A stretch of 64,000 bases of DNA. It comes from Aquamicrobium zhengzhouense. GTDB taxonomy: Bacteria; Pseudomonadota; Alphaproteobacteria; Rhizobiales; Rhizobiaceae. The DNA lies in contig NZ_JADGMQ010000012.1 in assembly GCF_016124105.1 (NCBI RefSeq), forward strand, positions 1-64,000. The letters are read 5' to 3'. Both the position numbers and the translations under genes were made by a program. The notes below the pieces were generated by a model, which did not search any database, had not been told where the DNA came from, and saw only the letters and a list, made by a program, of their open reading frames with translations. Shown piece after piece: positions 1-8,171 of the stretch; position 1 is the first letter of the stretch; each line of letters starts with the position of its first letter.

Positions 1-812
1 TGGCGAACGAGCGCAAGGTTTCGGTCTCCACGCATCGTCAGGCATTGGCGGCCTTGCTGTTCTTCTACGGCAAGGTGCTGTGCACGGATCTGCCCTGGCT
101 TCAGGAGATCGGAAGACCTCGGCCGTCGCGGCGCTTGCCGGTGGTGCTGACCCCGGATGAAGTGGTTCGCATCCTCGGTTTTCTGGAAGGCGAGCATCGT
201 TTGTTCGCCCAGCTTCTGTATGGAACGGGCATGCGGATCAGTGAGGGTTTGCAACTGCGGGTCAAGGATCTGGATTTCGATCACGGCACGATCATCGTGC
301 GGGAGGGCAAGGGCTCCAAGGATCGGGCCTTGATGTTACCCGAGAGCTTGGCACCCAGCCTGCGCGAGCAGCTGTCGCGTGCACGGGCATGGTGGCTGAA
401 GGACCAGGCCGAGGGCCGCAGCGGCGTTGCGCTTCCCGACGCCCTTGAGCGGAAGTATCCGCGCGCCGGGCATTCCTGGCCGTGGTTCTGGGTTTTTGCG
501 CAGCACACGCATTCGACCGATCCACGGAGCGGTGTCGTGCGTCGCCATCACATGTATGACCAGACCTTTCAGCGCGCCTTCAAACGTGCCGTAGAACAAG
601 CAGGCATCACGAAGCCCGCCACACCGCACACCCTCCGCCACTCGTTCGCGACGGCCTTGCTCCGCAGCGGTTACGACATTCGAACCGTGCAGGATCTGCT
701 CGGCCATTCCGACGTCTCTACGACGATGATTTACACGCATGTGCTGAAAGTTGGCGGTGCCGGAGTGCGCTCACCGCTTGATGCGCTGCCGCCCCTCACT
801 AGTGAGAGGTAG
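1..812 (+). CDS. intI1: Class 1 integron integrase IntI1 (5' end outside window)
   Basis: Tyrosine recombinase that inserts and excises gene cassettes at attI1/attC sites. The reading frame is open from base 3 and already contains the residues that precede the first possible internal start, so the gene is cut by the window edge rather than short. From memory of the 337-residue IntI1, about 68 N-terminal residues are missing and the remaining 269 match without a difference I can see. Catalytic residues are visible: Arg in GTGMRISEG, His and Arg in TPHTLRHSF, His in LLGHSD, and the nucleophilic Tyr in TTMIYTH. The insert between them, around WPWFWVF, is the extra domain typical of integron integrases. 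The gene reads away from its attI site, so attI and the cassette array lie to the left, outside this window. It is followed by the outer end of the integron at 990-1014. Confidence 0.96.
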
Positions 813-989
813 GGCAGCGCAAGTCAATCCTGGCGGATTCACTACCCCTGCGCGAAGGCCATCGGTGCCGCATCGAACGGCCGGTTGCGGAAAGTCCTCC
901 CTGCGTCCGCTGATGGCCGGCAGCAGCCCGTCGTTGCCTGATGGATCCAACCCCTCCGCTGCTATAGTGCAGTCGGCTTCTGACGTTCA

Positions 990-1014
990 GTGCAGCCGTC
1001 TTCTGAAAACGACA
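990..1014. repeat. Tn402-type terminal inverted repeat IRi (outer end of the class 1 integron)
   Basis: Read on the minus strand this begins TGTCGTTTTCAGAAGACG and continues GCTGCAC, the 25-bp IRi that bounds the 5'-conserved segment of class 1 integrons (recognised from memory). A related internal copy, GTGCAGTCGGCTTCTGA on the plus strand, lies at 967-983, as expected for the Tn402 TniA-binding repeats at this end. Bases 813-989 between the intI1 stop and this repeat are the usual non-coding tail of the 5'-conserved segment. Position 1014 is therefore the boundary of the transposon. The next five bases (AGTCG) should be one copy of the target-site duplication. Confidence 0.9.
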
Positions 1015-1150
1015 AGTCGAAATATGGAGTGTGCTCAATAGCTCATTTAAGCTGTAAAAATGAGCTAGGCGCATTTAGATCGATATGTGATAAATTGGCC
1101 TGCCAGTTTAAGATGGGTGCATTTGAGTATGCCCAAAGGAGCCCGCAAGT
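1015..1150. other. AT-rich res-like region upstream of the resolvase gene
   Basis: A non-coding stretch between the integron end and the serine resolvase. It is clearly more AT-rich than the genes around it and holds a perfect 9-bp inverted repeat, AGCTCATTT at 1040-1048 against AAATGAGCT at 1058-1066. Several looser palindromes follow, for example around GGGTGCATTTGAGTATGCCC near 1113-1132. Serine resolvases act at multi-subsite res regions directly upstream of their own genes, and Tn402-family elements are known to prefer such sites. I infer this is the cognate res region, partly displaced by the integron insertion. Individual subsites are not resolved by eye. Confidence 0.55.
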
Positions 1151-1888
1151 ATGCGCAGGACGAAGCCAGTAGCCGCGCCGATGGTGGCGCGGGTCTATCT
1201 GCGCGTCAGCACCGACGCGCAGGACTTGGAACGCCAAGAGGCGATCACTACGGCCGCGAAGGCCGCCGGCTACTACGTCGCCGGCATCTACCGTGAGAAG
1301 GCATCCGGCGCACGCGCCGACCGGCCTGAGCTGCTGCGCATGATCGGCGACCTACAGCCCGGCGAGGTGGTCATTGCCGAGAAGATCGACCGCATCAGCC
1401 GCCTACCTTTGCCCGAGGCCGAGCGCCTGGTGGCCTCGATACAGGCCAAAGGCGCACGCCTGGCCGTCCCTGGCGTGGTCGATCTATCCGACCTGGCGGC
1501 CGAGGCCCAGGGCGTCGCCAAGATCGTGCTGGAAGCCGTGCAGATCATGCTTTTTCGCCTGGCCTTGCAGATGGCCCGCGACGACTACGAGGACAGGCGC
1601 GAACGCCAGCGCCAAGGCATTGAGTTGGCCCGCCAGGCCGGGCGGTACAAGGGCCGCCGTGCTGATCCGAAGCGCCGCGCCCAAGTTGTCGCGCTGCGCA
1701 AGTCCGGCTACAGCATCAACAAGACCGCCGAGCTGGCCGGGTACAGTGCGGCCCAGGTGAAACGGATATGGGCCGAGGTCAGCCAGGCCGAAGCGAAGCA
1801 GCACGGCGCGTTCGTGGAGGACGCATTGACGGAAGCCGATGCCCTGGCCGCTGTCGGCCAGGATGAGCGCCAGGAGGAAAGGGCATGA
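1151..1888 (+). CDS. Plasmid-type serine recombinase (resolvase)
   Basis: A 245-residue small serine recombinase, likely resolving plasmid or transposon multimers. The N-terminal catalytic domain carries RVYLRVSTDAQD with the nucleophile at Ser20, then ASGARADRPEL and KIDRISR, the conserved arginine region. A long dimerisation helix follows (ALQMARDDYEDRRERQRQG). The C-terminal helix-turn-helix is at about residues 180-205 (SINKTAELAGYSAAQVKRIW). The methionine at residue 11 is an alternative start. It resembles the ParA/ResP-type resolvases of broad-host-range plasmids more than chromosomal proteins. Its stop overlaps the next small ORF by four bases. Its position 137 bp beyond the integron IRi fits a res-targeted Tn402 insertion. 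No cointegrate transposase is present in the window, so it is not obviously part of a complete Tn3-type element. Confidence 0.88.
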   Translation: MRRTKPVAAPMVARVYLRVSTDAQDLERQEAITTAAKAAGYYVAGIYREKASGARADRPELLRMIGDLQPGEVVIAEKIDRISRLPLPEAERLVASIQAKGARLAVPGVVDLSDLAAEAQGVAKIVLEAVQIMLFRLALQMARDDYEDRRERQRQGIELARQAGRYKGRRADPKRRAQVVALRKSGYSINKTAELAGYSAAQVKRIWAEVSQAEAKQHGAFVEDALTEADALAAVGQDERQEERA

Positions 1889-2109
1889 AGAAGCCGAACC
1901 AAGACGACGAGCCGTTTTTCATCACCGAGGAGATTGCGGCCGAAATGATCGCCGGCGGCTATGAGTTCGAGCTGCCGCCCATTCCTTGCACCATCCGCCT
2001 ACGCGACGTGCTGGAGCGCATGACCGATGCTGAGCTAGCATTGCAGCCGGGCGAGATCGCCGACCAGGAGCGTGAACGCTGCCGGCGCAAGCCGTGTTCA
2101 ACCTCATGA
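1885..2109 (+). CDS. Small hypothetical protein coupled to the resolvase
   Basis: A 74-residue acidic protein whose start overlaps the resolvase stop (ATGA), so it is probably translationally coupled to it. It begins with a charged segment (MKKPNQDDEPFFITEEI) and contains IAAEMIAGGYEFELPP. I have the impression of having seen similar small proteins beside plasmid resolvases but cannot name the family. There is no signal peptide, membrane segment or recognisable motif. The last residues, CRRKPCSTS, look unlike the rest, and GC content collapses just after the stop. The original gene may therefore have been longer and been cut at the junction near 2100. Confidence 0.6.
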   Translation: MKKPNQDDEPFFITEEIAAEMIAGGYEFELPPIPCTIRLRDVLERMTDAELALQPGEIADQERERCRRKPCSTS

Positions 2110-2216
2110 TCTGGTCATGGTATTTTTCATGGCACTGAGCCTGATAGTTCTTGCAAATTGTTGTCACTAAAGGGTTTTGTGTGCTTGTTTACAATCGAGT
2201 GGGAATAAGCATTTTG
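2110..2216. other. Low-GC junction between mobile segment and chromosome
   Basis: Non-coding. By hand count roughly 38% of the bases are G or C, against above 60% for the genes on both sides. No terminal inverted repeat or att core could be matched. It separates plasmid/integron-type DNA from a typical rhizobial chromosomal gene, so it holds the border of the inserted material or an assembly joint. Confidence 0.5.
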
Positions 2217-2252
2217 AAAAAGCCGGCAGCGGAAATTGCCGGCTTTTTTGTT
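2217..2252 (-). terminator. Bidirectional rho-independent terminator after the LysR gene
   Basis: AAAAAGCCGGCA and TGCCGGCTTTTTT form a stem around GCGGAAAT. There is an A-run on one side and a T-run on the other, so it can stop transcription from either direction. It overlaps the LysR stop codon and also shields the chromosome from readthrough out of the resolvase block. Confidence 0.8.
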
Positions 2253-3153
2253 AGCCAAACCTCCAGCGATATTCCTGTTTGAGCCAGGTGAGGAGGTGGG
2301 AGACGGCGGGGCGCATGCCTTTTCTGCCGAGGTGGATGGCGTGGAGCCGGCCTCTCGGTACTTTGAGGTCGAGCTTGAGTTCGACGAGCGTGCCTGCGGC
2401 GAGTTCGTTTTTGACCATGATGCGCGGCAGGAGGGCAACGCCGAGGCCGGCGATGGCGGCATCTTTCAAGAGCGCCATGTCTTCGACGGTGAGGCGCGGT
2501 TTTAAAACGATGCGCTGCAGGTTTCCGTCGCCATTTTCCAGTCGCCACATCGCGGGTTCGCCCGCCGCAGCCCATGCGAGGACGGGTACGTTTTCGATGA
2601 GGCTGGCGACTGTTGTTCCGGCCTCTTTTCTCCATGAGGGCGCAACGGCAAGCACATGCTCGACCTCGACGAAGGGCACAATGACCTGATCCAGCGGGGC
2701 GGATGAGGATTCGCGGGCGCGAATCGCGAAGTCAAAACCTTCACGCAAGAGGTCGACCCGGCGGTTTGTTGCTTCGATCTGGATCGAGACGCGCGGGTGA
2801 TCGGCAAGGTAGCGCTGAACCATTTTGCCAAGGCCCAGTTGCAACAGCGATTGCGGCGCGGCGAAGCGCACGGTGCCGACGGGTTCGCCAAGCACATCAC
2901 TGCCGCAAGCGAAGGCGTCGTCTGCAAGATCAACCGCCGGCTTGGCGCGTGTGAAAAATGCATCGCCCGCGCCGGTGAGGCGAAAGGTTCGGCTGCTTCG
3001 CTCGATCAGGCGAAGGCCCATCGCCTCTTCCAGCGCTGCGATGCGGCGGCTGAGTGTAGCGCGTGGCACGCCGGTCTGCCGGCTCGCCTTGGCAAAGCCG
3101 CCGGCTTCGGCCACTTGCACAAACAGGCGCATATCGTTGAGGTCGTGGCTCAT
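2251..3153 (-). CDS. LysR-family transcriptional regulator
   Basis: A 300-residue LysR-type regulator. The N-terminal winged helix-turn-helix spans about residues 5-62 (MRLFVQVAEAGGFAKASR, then ATLSRRIAALEE and LIERSSRTFRLT). A substrate-binding domain follows from about residue 90 (VRFAAPQSLLQLGLGKMVQ) to the end. It is transcribed divergently from the pirin gene across a 101-bp gap. LysR proteins usually control such a divergent neighbour, so the pirin gene is the likely target (inference). The inducer cannot be read from the sequence. The length is normal for the family. Confidence 0.9.
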   Translation of the reverse strand: MSHDLNDMRLFVQVAEAGGFAKASRQTGVPRATLSRRIAALEEAMGLRLIERSSRTFRLTGAGDAFFTRAKPAVDLADDAFACGSDVLGEPVGTVRFAAPQSLLQLGLGKMVQRYLADHPRVSIQIEATNRRVDLLREGFDFAIRARESSSAPLDQVIVPFVEVEHVLAVAPSWRKEAGTTVASLIENVPVLAWAAAGEPAMWRLENGDGNLQRIVLKPRLTVEDMALLKDAAIAGLGVALLPRIMVKNELAAGTLVELKLDLKVPRGRLHAIHLGRKGMRPAVSHLLTWLKQEYRWRFG

Positions 3154-3254
3154 CGTTCCAGAAATGAGATGCTGCGCTCCATGTGGCGATCTTCAGGTAT
3201 CATTTATGGACACTACGTCTCGTGCAACAGCAATTCTGCATGAGGAGAGTGACC
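3154..3254. promoter_or_regulatory. Divergent LysR-pirin intergenic region
   Basis: A 101-bp spacer between the two start codons, which must hold both promoters and the probable LysR operator. The pirin ribosome-binding site GAGGAGAG is at 3242-3249, six bases before ATG 3255. This fixes the pirin start downstream of the longest open frame. No single LysR box could be assigned with confidence. Confidence 0.5.
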
Positions 3255-4109
3255 ATGAATAACAGACCAGTCCTCACCACCTTCAAGAAACCCGGCCTGC
3301 ACTGGGTCGGCGACGGGTTCCTGACCCAAACGATGCTGCCCTACCAGCAGCATGCGCATGACACGAGCCCGTTCCTGATCGCTGGCTACAACCCCGAAAT
3401 GTGGTTTGAGGCGACCAACAAGCCGAAGGGTGTCGGCATGCATCCGCATCGCGGCTTTGAGACGGTAACGATCGTCTATCAGGGCGGCGTCGAGCACGGC
3501 GACACGATGGGCAATCGCGGCGCGATTGGTCCCGGCGACGTGCAGTGGATGACGGCAGCGCGCGGCGTCCAGCATGAAGAGTTCCACTCGGACCTCGTCA
3601 ATGCCCATGGCGGCGCGCTCGAAATGCTTCAGCTTTGGGTGAACCTGCCGGCTGCGCGAAAGATGGACGACCCGCACTACCAGACGATCCTCGCCGACAC
3701 GATCCCGGAGGTTGAGATCGGCAAGGGCGGCAAGCTGCGGGTGATCGCCGGGGCTTACGACGGTGTCGAAGGTCCGACTGAAACGGCAACGCCGCTCAAT
3801 GTCTGGGATGCTTATTTGCCGCAAGGCTGCCAGCATGTCGTGGATGTGCCGGAAGGCGAAACCGTCTCGCTCTTGCTTTTGACCGGGAAGCTGACGCTGA
3901 ACCGCGAACAGGAGCTGGAAGGGCCGGAAACGGTGCTGTTCACCACGGATGCAGGCCTCATCAACCTCGAGGCTTCGGCGGACGCGCATTATCTCGTCCT
4001 CACCGGCGAGCCCATCCGCGAACCGCTCGCCATGGGTGGACCCTTCGTGATGAACACCGAGGCCGAGTTGCATCAGGCCTATGCCGACTTTCGCGCTGGT
4101 AGGTTCTAA
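3255..4109 (+). CDS. Pirin family protein
   Basis: A 284-residue bicupin of the pirin family. These are iron-containing proteins, some with quercetinase activity and some acting as redox-sensitive cofactors. The N-terminal cupin has the canonical metal site: HPHRGFETVT, then a His in GGVEHGDTMG, then GPGDVQWMTA and QHEEFHS. The second half (about residues 170-270) is the usual C-terminal pirin domain. I chose the ATG at 3255 because a strong GAGGAG precedes it; an in-frame ATG 24 codons upstream lacks one. It is probably controlled by the divergent LysR regulator. A second, distinct pirin gene lies at 44939-45859. The real substrate is unknown. Confidence 0.92.
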   Translation: MNNRPVLTTFKKPGLHWVGDGFLTQTMLPYQQHAHDTSPFLIAGYNPEMWFEATNKPKGVGMHPHRGFETVTIVYQGGVEHGDTMGNRGAIGPGDVQWMTAARGVQHEEFHSDLVNAHGGALEMLQLWVNLPAARKMDDPHYQTILADTIPEVEIGKGGKLRVIAGAYDGVEGPTETATPLNVWDAYLPQGCQHVVDVPEGETVSLLLLTGKLTLNREQELEGPETVLFTTDAGLINLEASADAHYLVLTGEPIREPLAMGGPFVMNTEAELHQAYADFRAGRF

Positions 4110-4118
4110 GCGAAAAAA

Positions 4119-4153
4119 GAATGCCGCTCCCGTCATCGGGGGCGGCATTTTCT
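4119..4153 (+). terminator. Rho-independent terminator after pirin
   Basis: AATGCCGC and GCGGCATT form a stem around TCCCGTCATCGGGG, followed by TTTT. It lies ten bases after the pirin stop. Confidence 0.75.
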
Positions 4154-4220
4154 GTGTGCGGTGGCATGACCGCGATTGAGAGGTTAAGACCGGGGGGACA
4201 GGACGACGAGGAGTTTTGCG

Positions 4221-4571
4221 ATGAGCGTCACCATCTACGGCATCAAAAACTGCGACACGATGAAGAAGGCCTTCACCTGGTTGCAGGACAACGGCGTCGA
4301 CTACGCCTTCCATGACTACAAGTCGAAGGGCGTTGAACGCGCACAGCTGGAGCGTTGGAGCAACGCTGCAGGCTGGGAGAAGGTCCTCAACAAGGCTGGA
4401 ACGACCTTCAGGAAGCTGCCCGACGACAAGAAGGCTGATCTGACTGAGGAGAAGGCAATCGAGCTGATGCTCGAGCAGCCATCGATGATCAAGCGCCCGA
4501 TTCTGGATGCTGACGGCAAGATCGAGATTGGCTTCAAGCCAGAACTCTACGCCACCGTCTTCGAACGCTGA
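4221..4571 (+). CDS. ArsC/Spx-like thioredoxin-fold reductase (YffB type)
   Basis: A 116-residue protein of the ArsC/Spx superfamily. It starts with a beta strand and the motif IYGIKNCDTMKKAF, which has a single active-site Cys near residue 10 as in the YffB subgroup. Downstream it keeps YKSKGV, the LPDDKKADLTEEKAIELML helix region and KRPILD. True arsenate reductases of this fold also need a conserved triad of arginines that I cannot confirm here, and there are no ars genes nearby. I therefore treat it as a glutathione-dependent thiol reductase-like protein of unknown substrate. A ribosome-binding site GACGAGGAG lies just upstream. It stands alone between the pirin terminator and the frameshifted MFS gene. 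Confidence 0.85.
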   Translation: MSVTIYGIKNCDTMKKAFTWLQDNGVDYAFHDYKSKGVERAQLERWSNAAGWEKVLNKAGTTFRKLPDDKKADLTEEKAIELMLEQPSMIKRPILDADGKIEIGFKPELYATVFER

Positions 4572-4642
4572 GTGCGAATAGGGTTGGGCCAGCGTAGATA
4601 TTTCTCTTGCCGGAAGCACGATCTGGCCCGACCTTCCGGCGC

Positions 4643-5790
4643 ATGAGCCATACCGCCCGTCCACCATTGACCTATGCCATCGCAGGGATGATCGCCATGG
4701 CGGTTGCCATGGGGATCGGGCGTTTCGTCTATACGCCGATCCTGCCGGGCATGATGGATGCGCTTGGCATCAGCGCGTCGGATGCCGGGCTCATCGCCTC
4801 GGCGAATTATATCGGCTATCTGCTCGGCGCCGTCCTTGCTGGCGAAATTGGGGGCAGGGGCGTGAATATCTGGCAGTGATGGGCGCGCTTCTCGCCACCG
4901 CCGTCCTCTCCGCCATCATGGCGTTTTCGGATAATCTGATCTTCTTCCTTGTCGTGCGTTTTTTCGCGGGAATAGCCAGCGCGTTTGTGCTGGTCTTCAT
5001 GGCAACGATCGTCTTTGAAAGGCTCGCACAAGCGGGAAGGTCACAACTTCACGCCGTTCACTTCGGCGGTGTCGGAGTTGGGATCGCAGCGTCATCGCTT
5101 CTGATCGGAGCTTTGACCCTGCTCGAATCATCCTGGCGTGCCGGATGGCTCTGGTCAGGCGGATTGTCCGCTGTGGGGCTGCTGGCGGTGTTGCTACTTG
5201 TGGATCGAGGCCCAACGCAGATGCGGCGTCCCGTCGCGGAAGGAATGCTTCCCCGCGCACCGGCAATGGCGCGCATCATCCTCGCCTATGGCCTCTTTGG
5301 GTTTGGCTACATCGTCACGGCCACTTTCCTCGTTGCGATAGTGCGCCAGGGCGAGGCGGGGCCGCTGTTCGAGGCGGTCGTCTGGTTGGTAACGGGCCTA
5401 GCCGGAATTCCGTTAGTCTGGCTGTGGAACAAGGCGGCGCAGCGATGGGGCCGTACCAACGCGTTCGCTGCAGCTTGCATGGTGGAAGCTATAGGGGTGC
5501 TGGCAAGCGTCACACTCGGCAGCCATGTAGGTCCGTTGATTGGCGGCGTTCTTCTGGGAGGCACTTTCATCGCGGTGACGGCGGTCGGGCTACAGATCGC
5601 GCGGGACATCGCTGTTGAAGCGCCGCGTAGAGCCTTGTCACTGATGACAGCGGCCTTTGGCCTTGGCCAGATCATCGGACCCGTCGTTGCGGGCCTTATC
5701 GCGGACAGGACAGGAACGTTCACCGCTCCATCGATCATGGCGGCTGTCGCTCTTATTTTGAGTGCGTTCATTGCCCGCAAGCGCGGCTGA
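4643..5790 (+). pseudogene. YbfB/YjiJ-family MFS transporter, interrupted by a -1 frameshift
   Basis: Two overlapping reading frames together make one major facilitator protein. The first (from ATG 4643) covers the first two to three membrane segments ([21 protein letters not shown], then [18 protein letters not shown]) and stops at 4879. The second continues in another frame from about 4850 ([20 protein letters not shown]) to 5790 with the other membrane segments. From 4643 to 5790 is 1148 bases, one short of 383 codons. One missing base, most easily a G in the GGGGG run at 4850-4854 or the GGGG at 4857-4860, would restore a 382-residue protein of normal family length. It is either a real inactivating deletion or a sequencing error in a G-run. 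The substrate is unknown; the family looks like sugar or aromatic efflux carriers. Confidence 0.82.
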
Positions 5791-5906
5791 ATCAGGCCTT
5801 TTTGCCAACAGGCCTTCCATGCGACCAATTTTCAGCTAAAACGCATGCGAATAGCTGTCGGGAACATTATTTCCGACACAACAATCTCCAACGCCGCCGG
5901 TGAGCA

Positions 5907-6572
5907 ATGTCCGACGACAGTTTTTTCCGTGAAGTAAGCAGCGAACTTCGCCAGGACAAGGCGAAGGATCTGTGGAAGCGCTTTGGCCCGATCATGATCG
6001 GTGGCGCAGCCGCTATTGTGATTGCCACTGCTGCCTATGTTGCCTGGGATCACTGGTCCACCAACCGCGCCAACGTTTCGGGCGACATTTATCTACAGGC
6101 ACTTTCGCAGGCGCGCGAAGGGCAGACTGAGGAAGCTAAGGCCTCCCTCGCACAGCTCGAGGCCGATGGTTACGGTGCATATCCGGTGCTGGCCCGTATG
6201 CGCGCTGCAACGCTTCTTGCGCAGTCCGGAGACTATGCAGGCGCTATTGCCGGCTTCGATTCGGTGGCAGCAGATACGTCTGTTCCTCTGTCCATTCGCG
6301 AGATGGCTCGCTTGCGTGCCGCGCTCGTTCTTGTCGATCACGGCTCGTATGCGGACGTTGCCCAGCGGGTCGAGACGTTGACCTCTGATACCAACACGCT
6401 GCGCCATTCTGCACGCGAAGCGCTTGCCTTGTCCGCCTGGGGCGAGGGCAGGTTCGCCGACGCAGCGACTCTTTTCACCCAAATTACCGAAGACGAAGCA
6501 ACGCCGCTGAACCTGCGTCGTCGCGCTGAACTGATGTCCGAACTGATCCGCGGTTCGGGATCGGCGTCCTGA
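5907..6572 (+). CDS. YfgM-like TPR membrane protein
   Basis: A 221-residue single-pass membrane protein. It has a short charged cytoplasmic head ([22 protein letters not shown]), one transmembrane helix at about residues 27-47 ([19 protein letters not shown]), then a periplasmic tetratricopeptide-like region ([16 protein letters not shown] onward). It matches the YfgM/TPR_21 family, which interacts with the Sec translocon and periplasmic chaperones in enterobacteria (family knowledge). It lies 20 bases upstream of der. This arrangement, where der follows the YfgM-like gene, is common in alphaproteobacteria; in enterobacteria bamB sits between them. They probably form an operon. Confidence 0.85.
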   Translation: MSDDSFFREVSSELRQDKAKDLWKRFGPIMIGGAAAIVIATAAYVAWDHWSTNRANVSGDIYLQALSQAREGQTEEAKASLAQLEADGYGAYPVLARMRAATLLAQSGDYAGAIAGFDSVAADTSVPLSIREMARLRAALVLVDHGSYADVAQRVETLTSDTNTLRHSAREALALSAWGEGRFADAATLFTQITEDEATPLNLRRRAELMSELIRGSGSAS

Positions 6573-6592
6573 CCGCCCCGGAGGGGCCTCAC

Positions 6593-8029
6593 ATGAGCTT
6601 CACGGTTGCAATTATCGGCCGACCCAACGTCGGCAAGTCTACCCTTTTCAATCGCCTCGTCGGGCGCAAGCTTGCGCTCGTCGATGACACGCCGGGCGTT
6701 ACACGCGACCGACGCGTGCATCCGGCTCGTCTTTACGATCTCGAATTTGATGTGATCGACACGGCTGGTTTTGAAGATGCCGATGCGGCCTCGCTGGCGG
6801 GTCGCATGCGCGCGCAGACCGAAACGGCGATGGACGAAGCGGACCTGATCCTGTTCGTCGTAGACGCGCGGGCAGGTGTCGTTCCGGACGACCGCACCTT
6901 CTCGGACATTGCCCGCCGCACATCCAAGCCGATTGTTCTTGTTGCCAACAAAGCTGAGTCGCGCAGCTCTCAGGGCGGAATGCTGGAGGCCTGGGAACTC
7001 GGTCTCGGCGAGCCTATTCCGATCTCTGCGGAGCACGGAGAAGGCATGGTCGACCTGCGTGAGGCCATTGTCGAGGCGTTGGGCGCGGAACGTGTCTTCG
7101 CTGCCGAAGAAGAAGATGAAGCAGTCAGCCTAGCTGTGGCGGAACCACTGGTCGGTGAGGACATCGCCGATCCGGACAGCGAAGTCATTCCGGAATATGA
7201 CGCCACGAAGCCGCTGCGCATCGCGATGGTCGGGCGGCCCAACGCTGGCAAGTCTACGCTTATCAATGCCTTCCTGGGCGAAGAGCGTCTGCTGACGGGA
7301 CCGGAAGCCGGTATCACGCGCGACTCAATCTCGGTGGATTGGGACTGGCGTGGCCGTCGAATAAAGTTGTTCGATACGGCAGGCATGCGTCGCAAGTCGC
7401 GGGTTCAGGAAAAGCTCGAAAAGCTTTCGGTTGCTGACGGACTGCGCGCGATTCGCTTTGCTGAGGTCGTTGTCATCGTTCTTGATGCGACGATCCCGTT
7501 CGAAAAGCAGGATTTGCAGATCGCTGACCTGATCATTCGTGAAGGACGCGCGCCGGTCATCGCCTTCAACAAGTGGGACCTGATCGACAACCGGCAGGAA
7601 CTGCTTGCGGAACTGCGCGAAAAGACTCAGCGCCTGTTGCCGCAGGTCCGCGGTATTCAGGCGGTGACGATTTCAGCCGAGACGGGCAAAGGTCTCGACA
7701 AGCTGATGGAGGCGATCGAGAAGACGCACCGTGTCTGGAACCGTCGCGTCTCCACGGGCAAGCTCAACCGCTGGCTCGAGGGGGTTCTCACGCACCATCC
7801 GCCTCCGGCTGTTGCTGGCCGGCGCCTGAAGATCAAATACATCACCCAGGTAAAGACGCGCCCTCCGGGGTTCGTCCTGTCATGCTCGCGTCCGGATGCT
7901 ATGCCGCAATCATACATCCGCTACCTGACCAACGGGTTGCGTGACACATTCGAGATGCCGGGTGTGCCGATCCGCATGGCACTTCGAGCGCCAGACAACC
8001 CGTTCGCGGGACGAGCCAAGAAGCGCTGA
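6593..8029 (+). CDS. der: Ribosome biogenesis GTPase Der (EngA)
   Basis: A 478-residue double-GTPase that acts late in 50S ribosomal subunit assembly. The first G domain has GRPNVGKST at residues 9-17, the switch [14 protein letters not shown] and the base-specificity motif NKAE. After an acidic linker ([11 protein letters not shown]) the second G domain has [18 protein letters not shown] and NKWD. The C-terminal KH-like domain closes with [10 protein letters not shown]. The acidic linker and KH domain are typical of Der. It is followed by a strong terminator, so it ends the operon begun by the YfgM-like gene. Confidence 0.97.
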   Translation: MSFTVAIIGRPNVGKSTLFNRLVGRKLALVDDTPGVTRDRRVHPARLYDLEFDVIDTAGFEDADAASLAGRMRAQTETAMDEADLILFVVDARAGVVPDDRTFSDIARRTSKPIVLVANKAESRSSQGGMLEAWELGLGEPIPISAEHGEGMVDLREAIVEALGAERVFAAEEEDEAVSLAVAEPLVGEDIADPDSEVIPEYDATKPLRIAMVGRPNAGKSTLINAFLGEERLLTGPEAGITRDSISVDWDWRGRRIKLFDTAGMRRKSRVQEKLEKLSVADGLRAIRFAEVVVIVLDATIPFEKQDLQIADLIIREGRAPVIAFNKWDLIDNRQELLAELREKTQRLLPQVRGIQAVTISAETGKGLDKLMEAIEKTHRVWNRRVSTGKLNRWLEGVLTHHPPPAVAGRRLKIKYITQVKTRPPGFVLSCSRPDAMPQSYIRYLTNGLRDTFEMPGVPIRMALRAPDNPFAGRAKKR

Positions 8030-8055
8030 TCGCGCCAGCTGAGATAATATTGACC

Positions 8056-8092
8056 AAAGGCCCGGCTTTGATCGGGCCTTTCGTTTTTCGTG
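8056..8092 (+). terminator. Rho-independent terminator after der
   Basis: AAAGGCCCG and CGGGCCTTT form a stem around GCTTTGAT, followed by CGTTTTTCG. It lies about 27 bases beyond the der stop. Confidence 0.8.
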
Positions 8093-8171
8093 CTTCTTCA
8101 ATGGAACGCGCCCAAGAGGATCACGACGGCTGACCCCAAGTAACCATGCCAATCCGTGCAATAGCTTCGCC

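Noticed and set aside
813..1041. A 96-codon plus-strand frame spanning the end of the integron
   Set aside because: Lies across the non-coding tail and the IRi of the integron; arises by chance in that conserved segment.
4221..4571. A true arsenate reductase of an ars operon
   Set aside because: No arsR, arsB/acr3 or arsH nearby, and the sequence fits the YffB/Spx-like branch better.
3213..4667. A 484-codon minus-strand frame opposite the first pirin and the ArsC-like gene
   Set aside because: No recognisable family and it spans two clearly coding plus-strand genes and their terminator.
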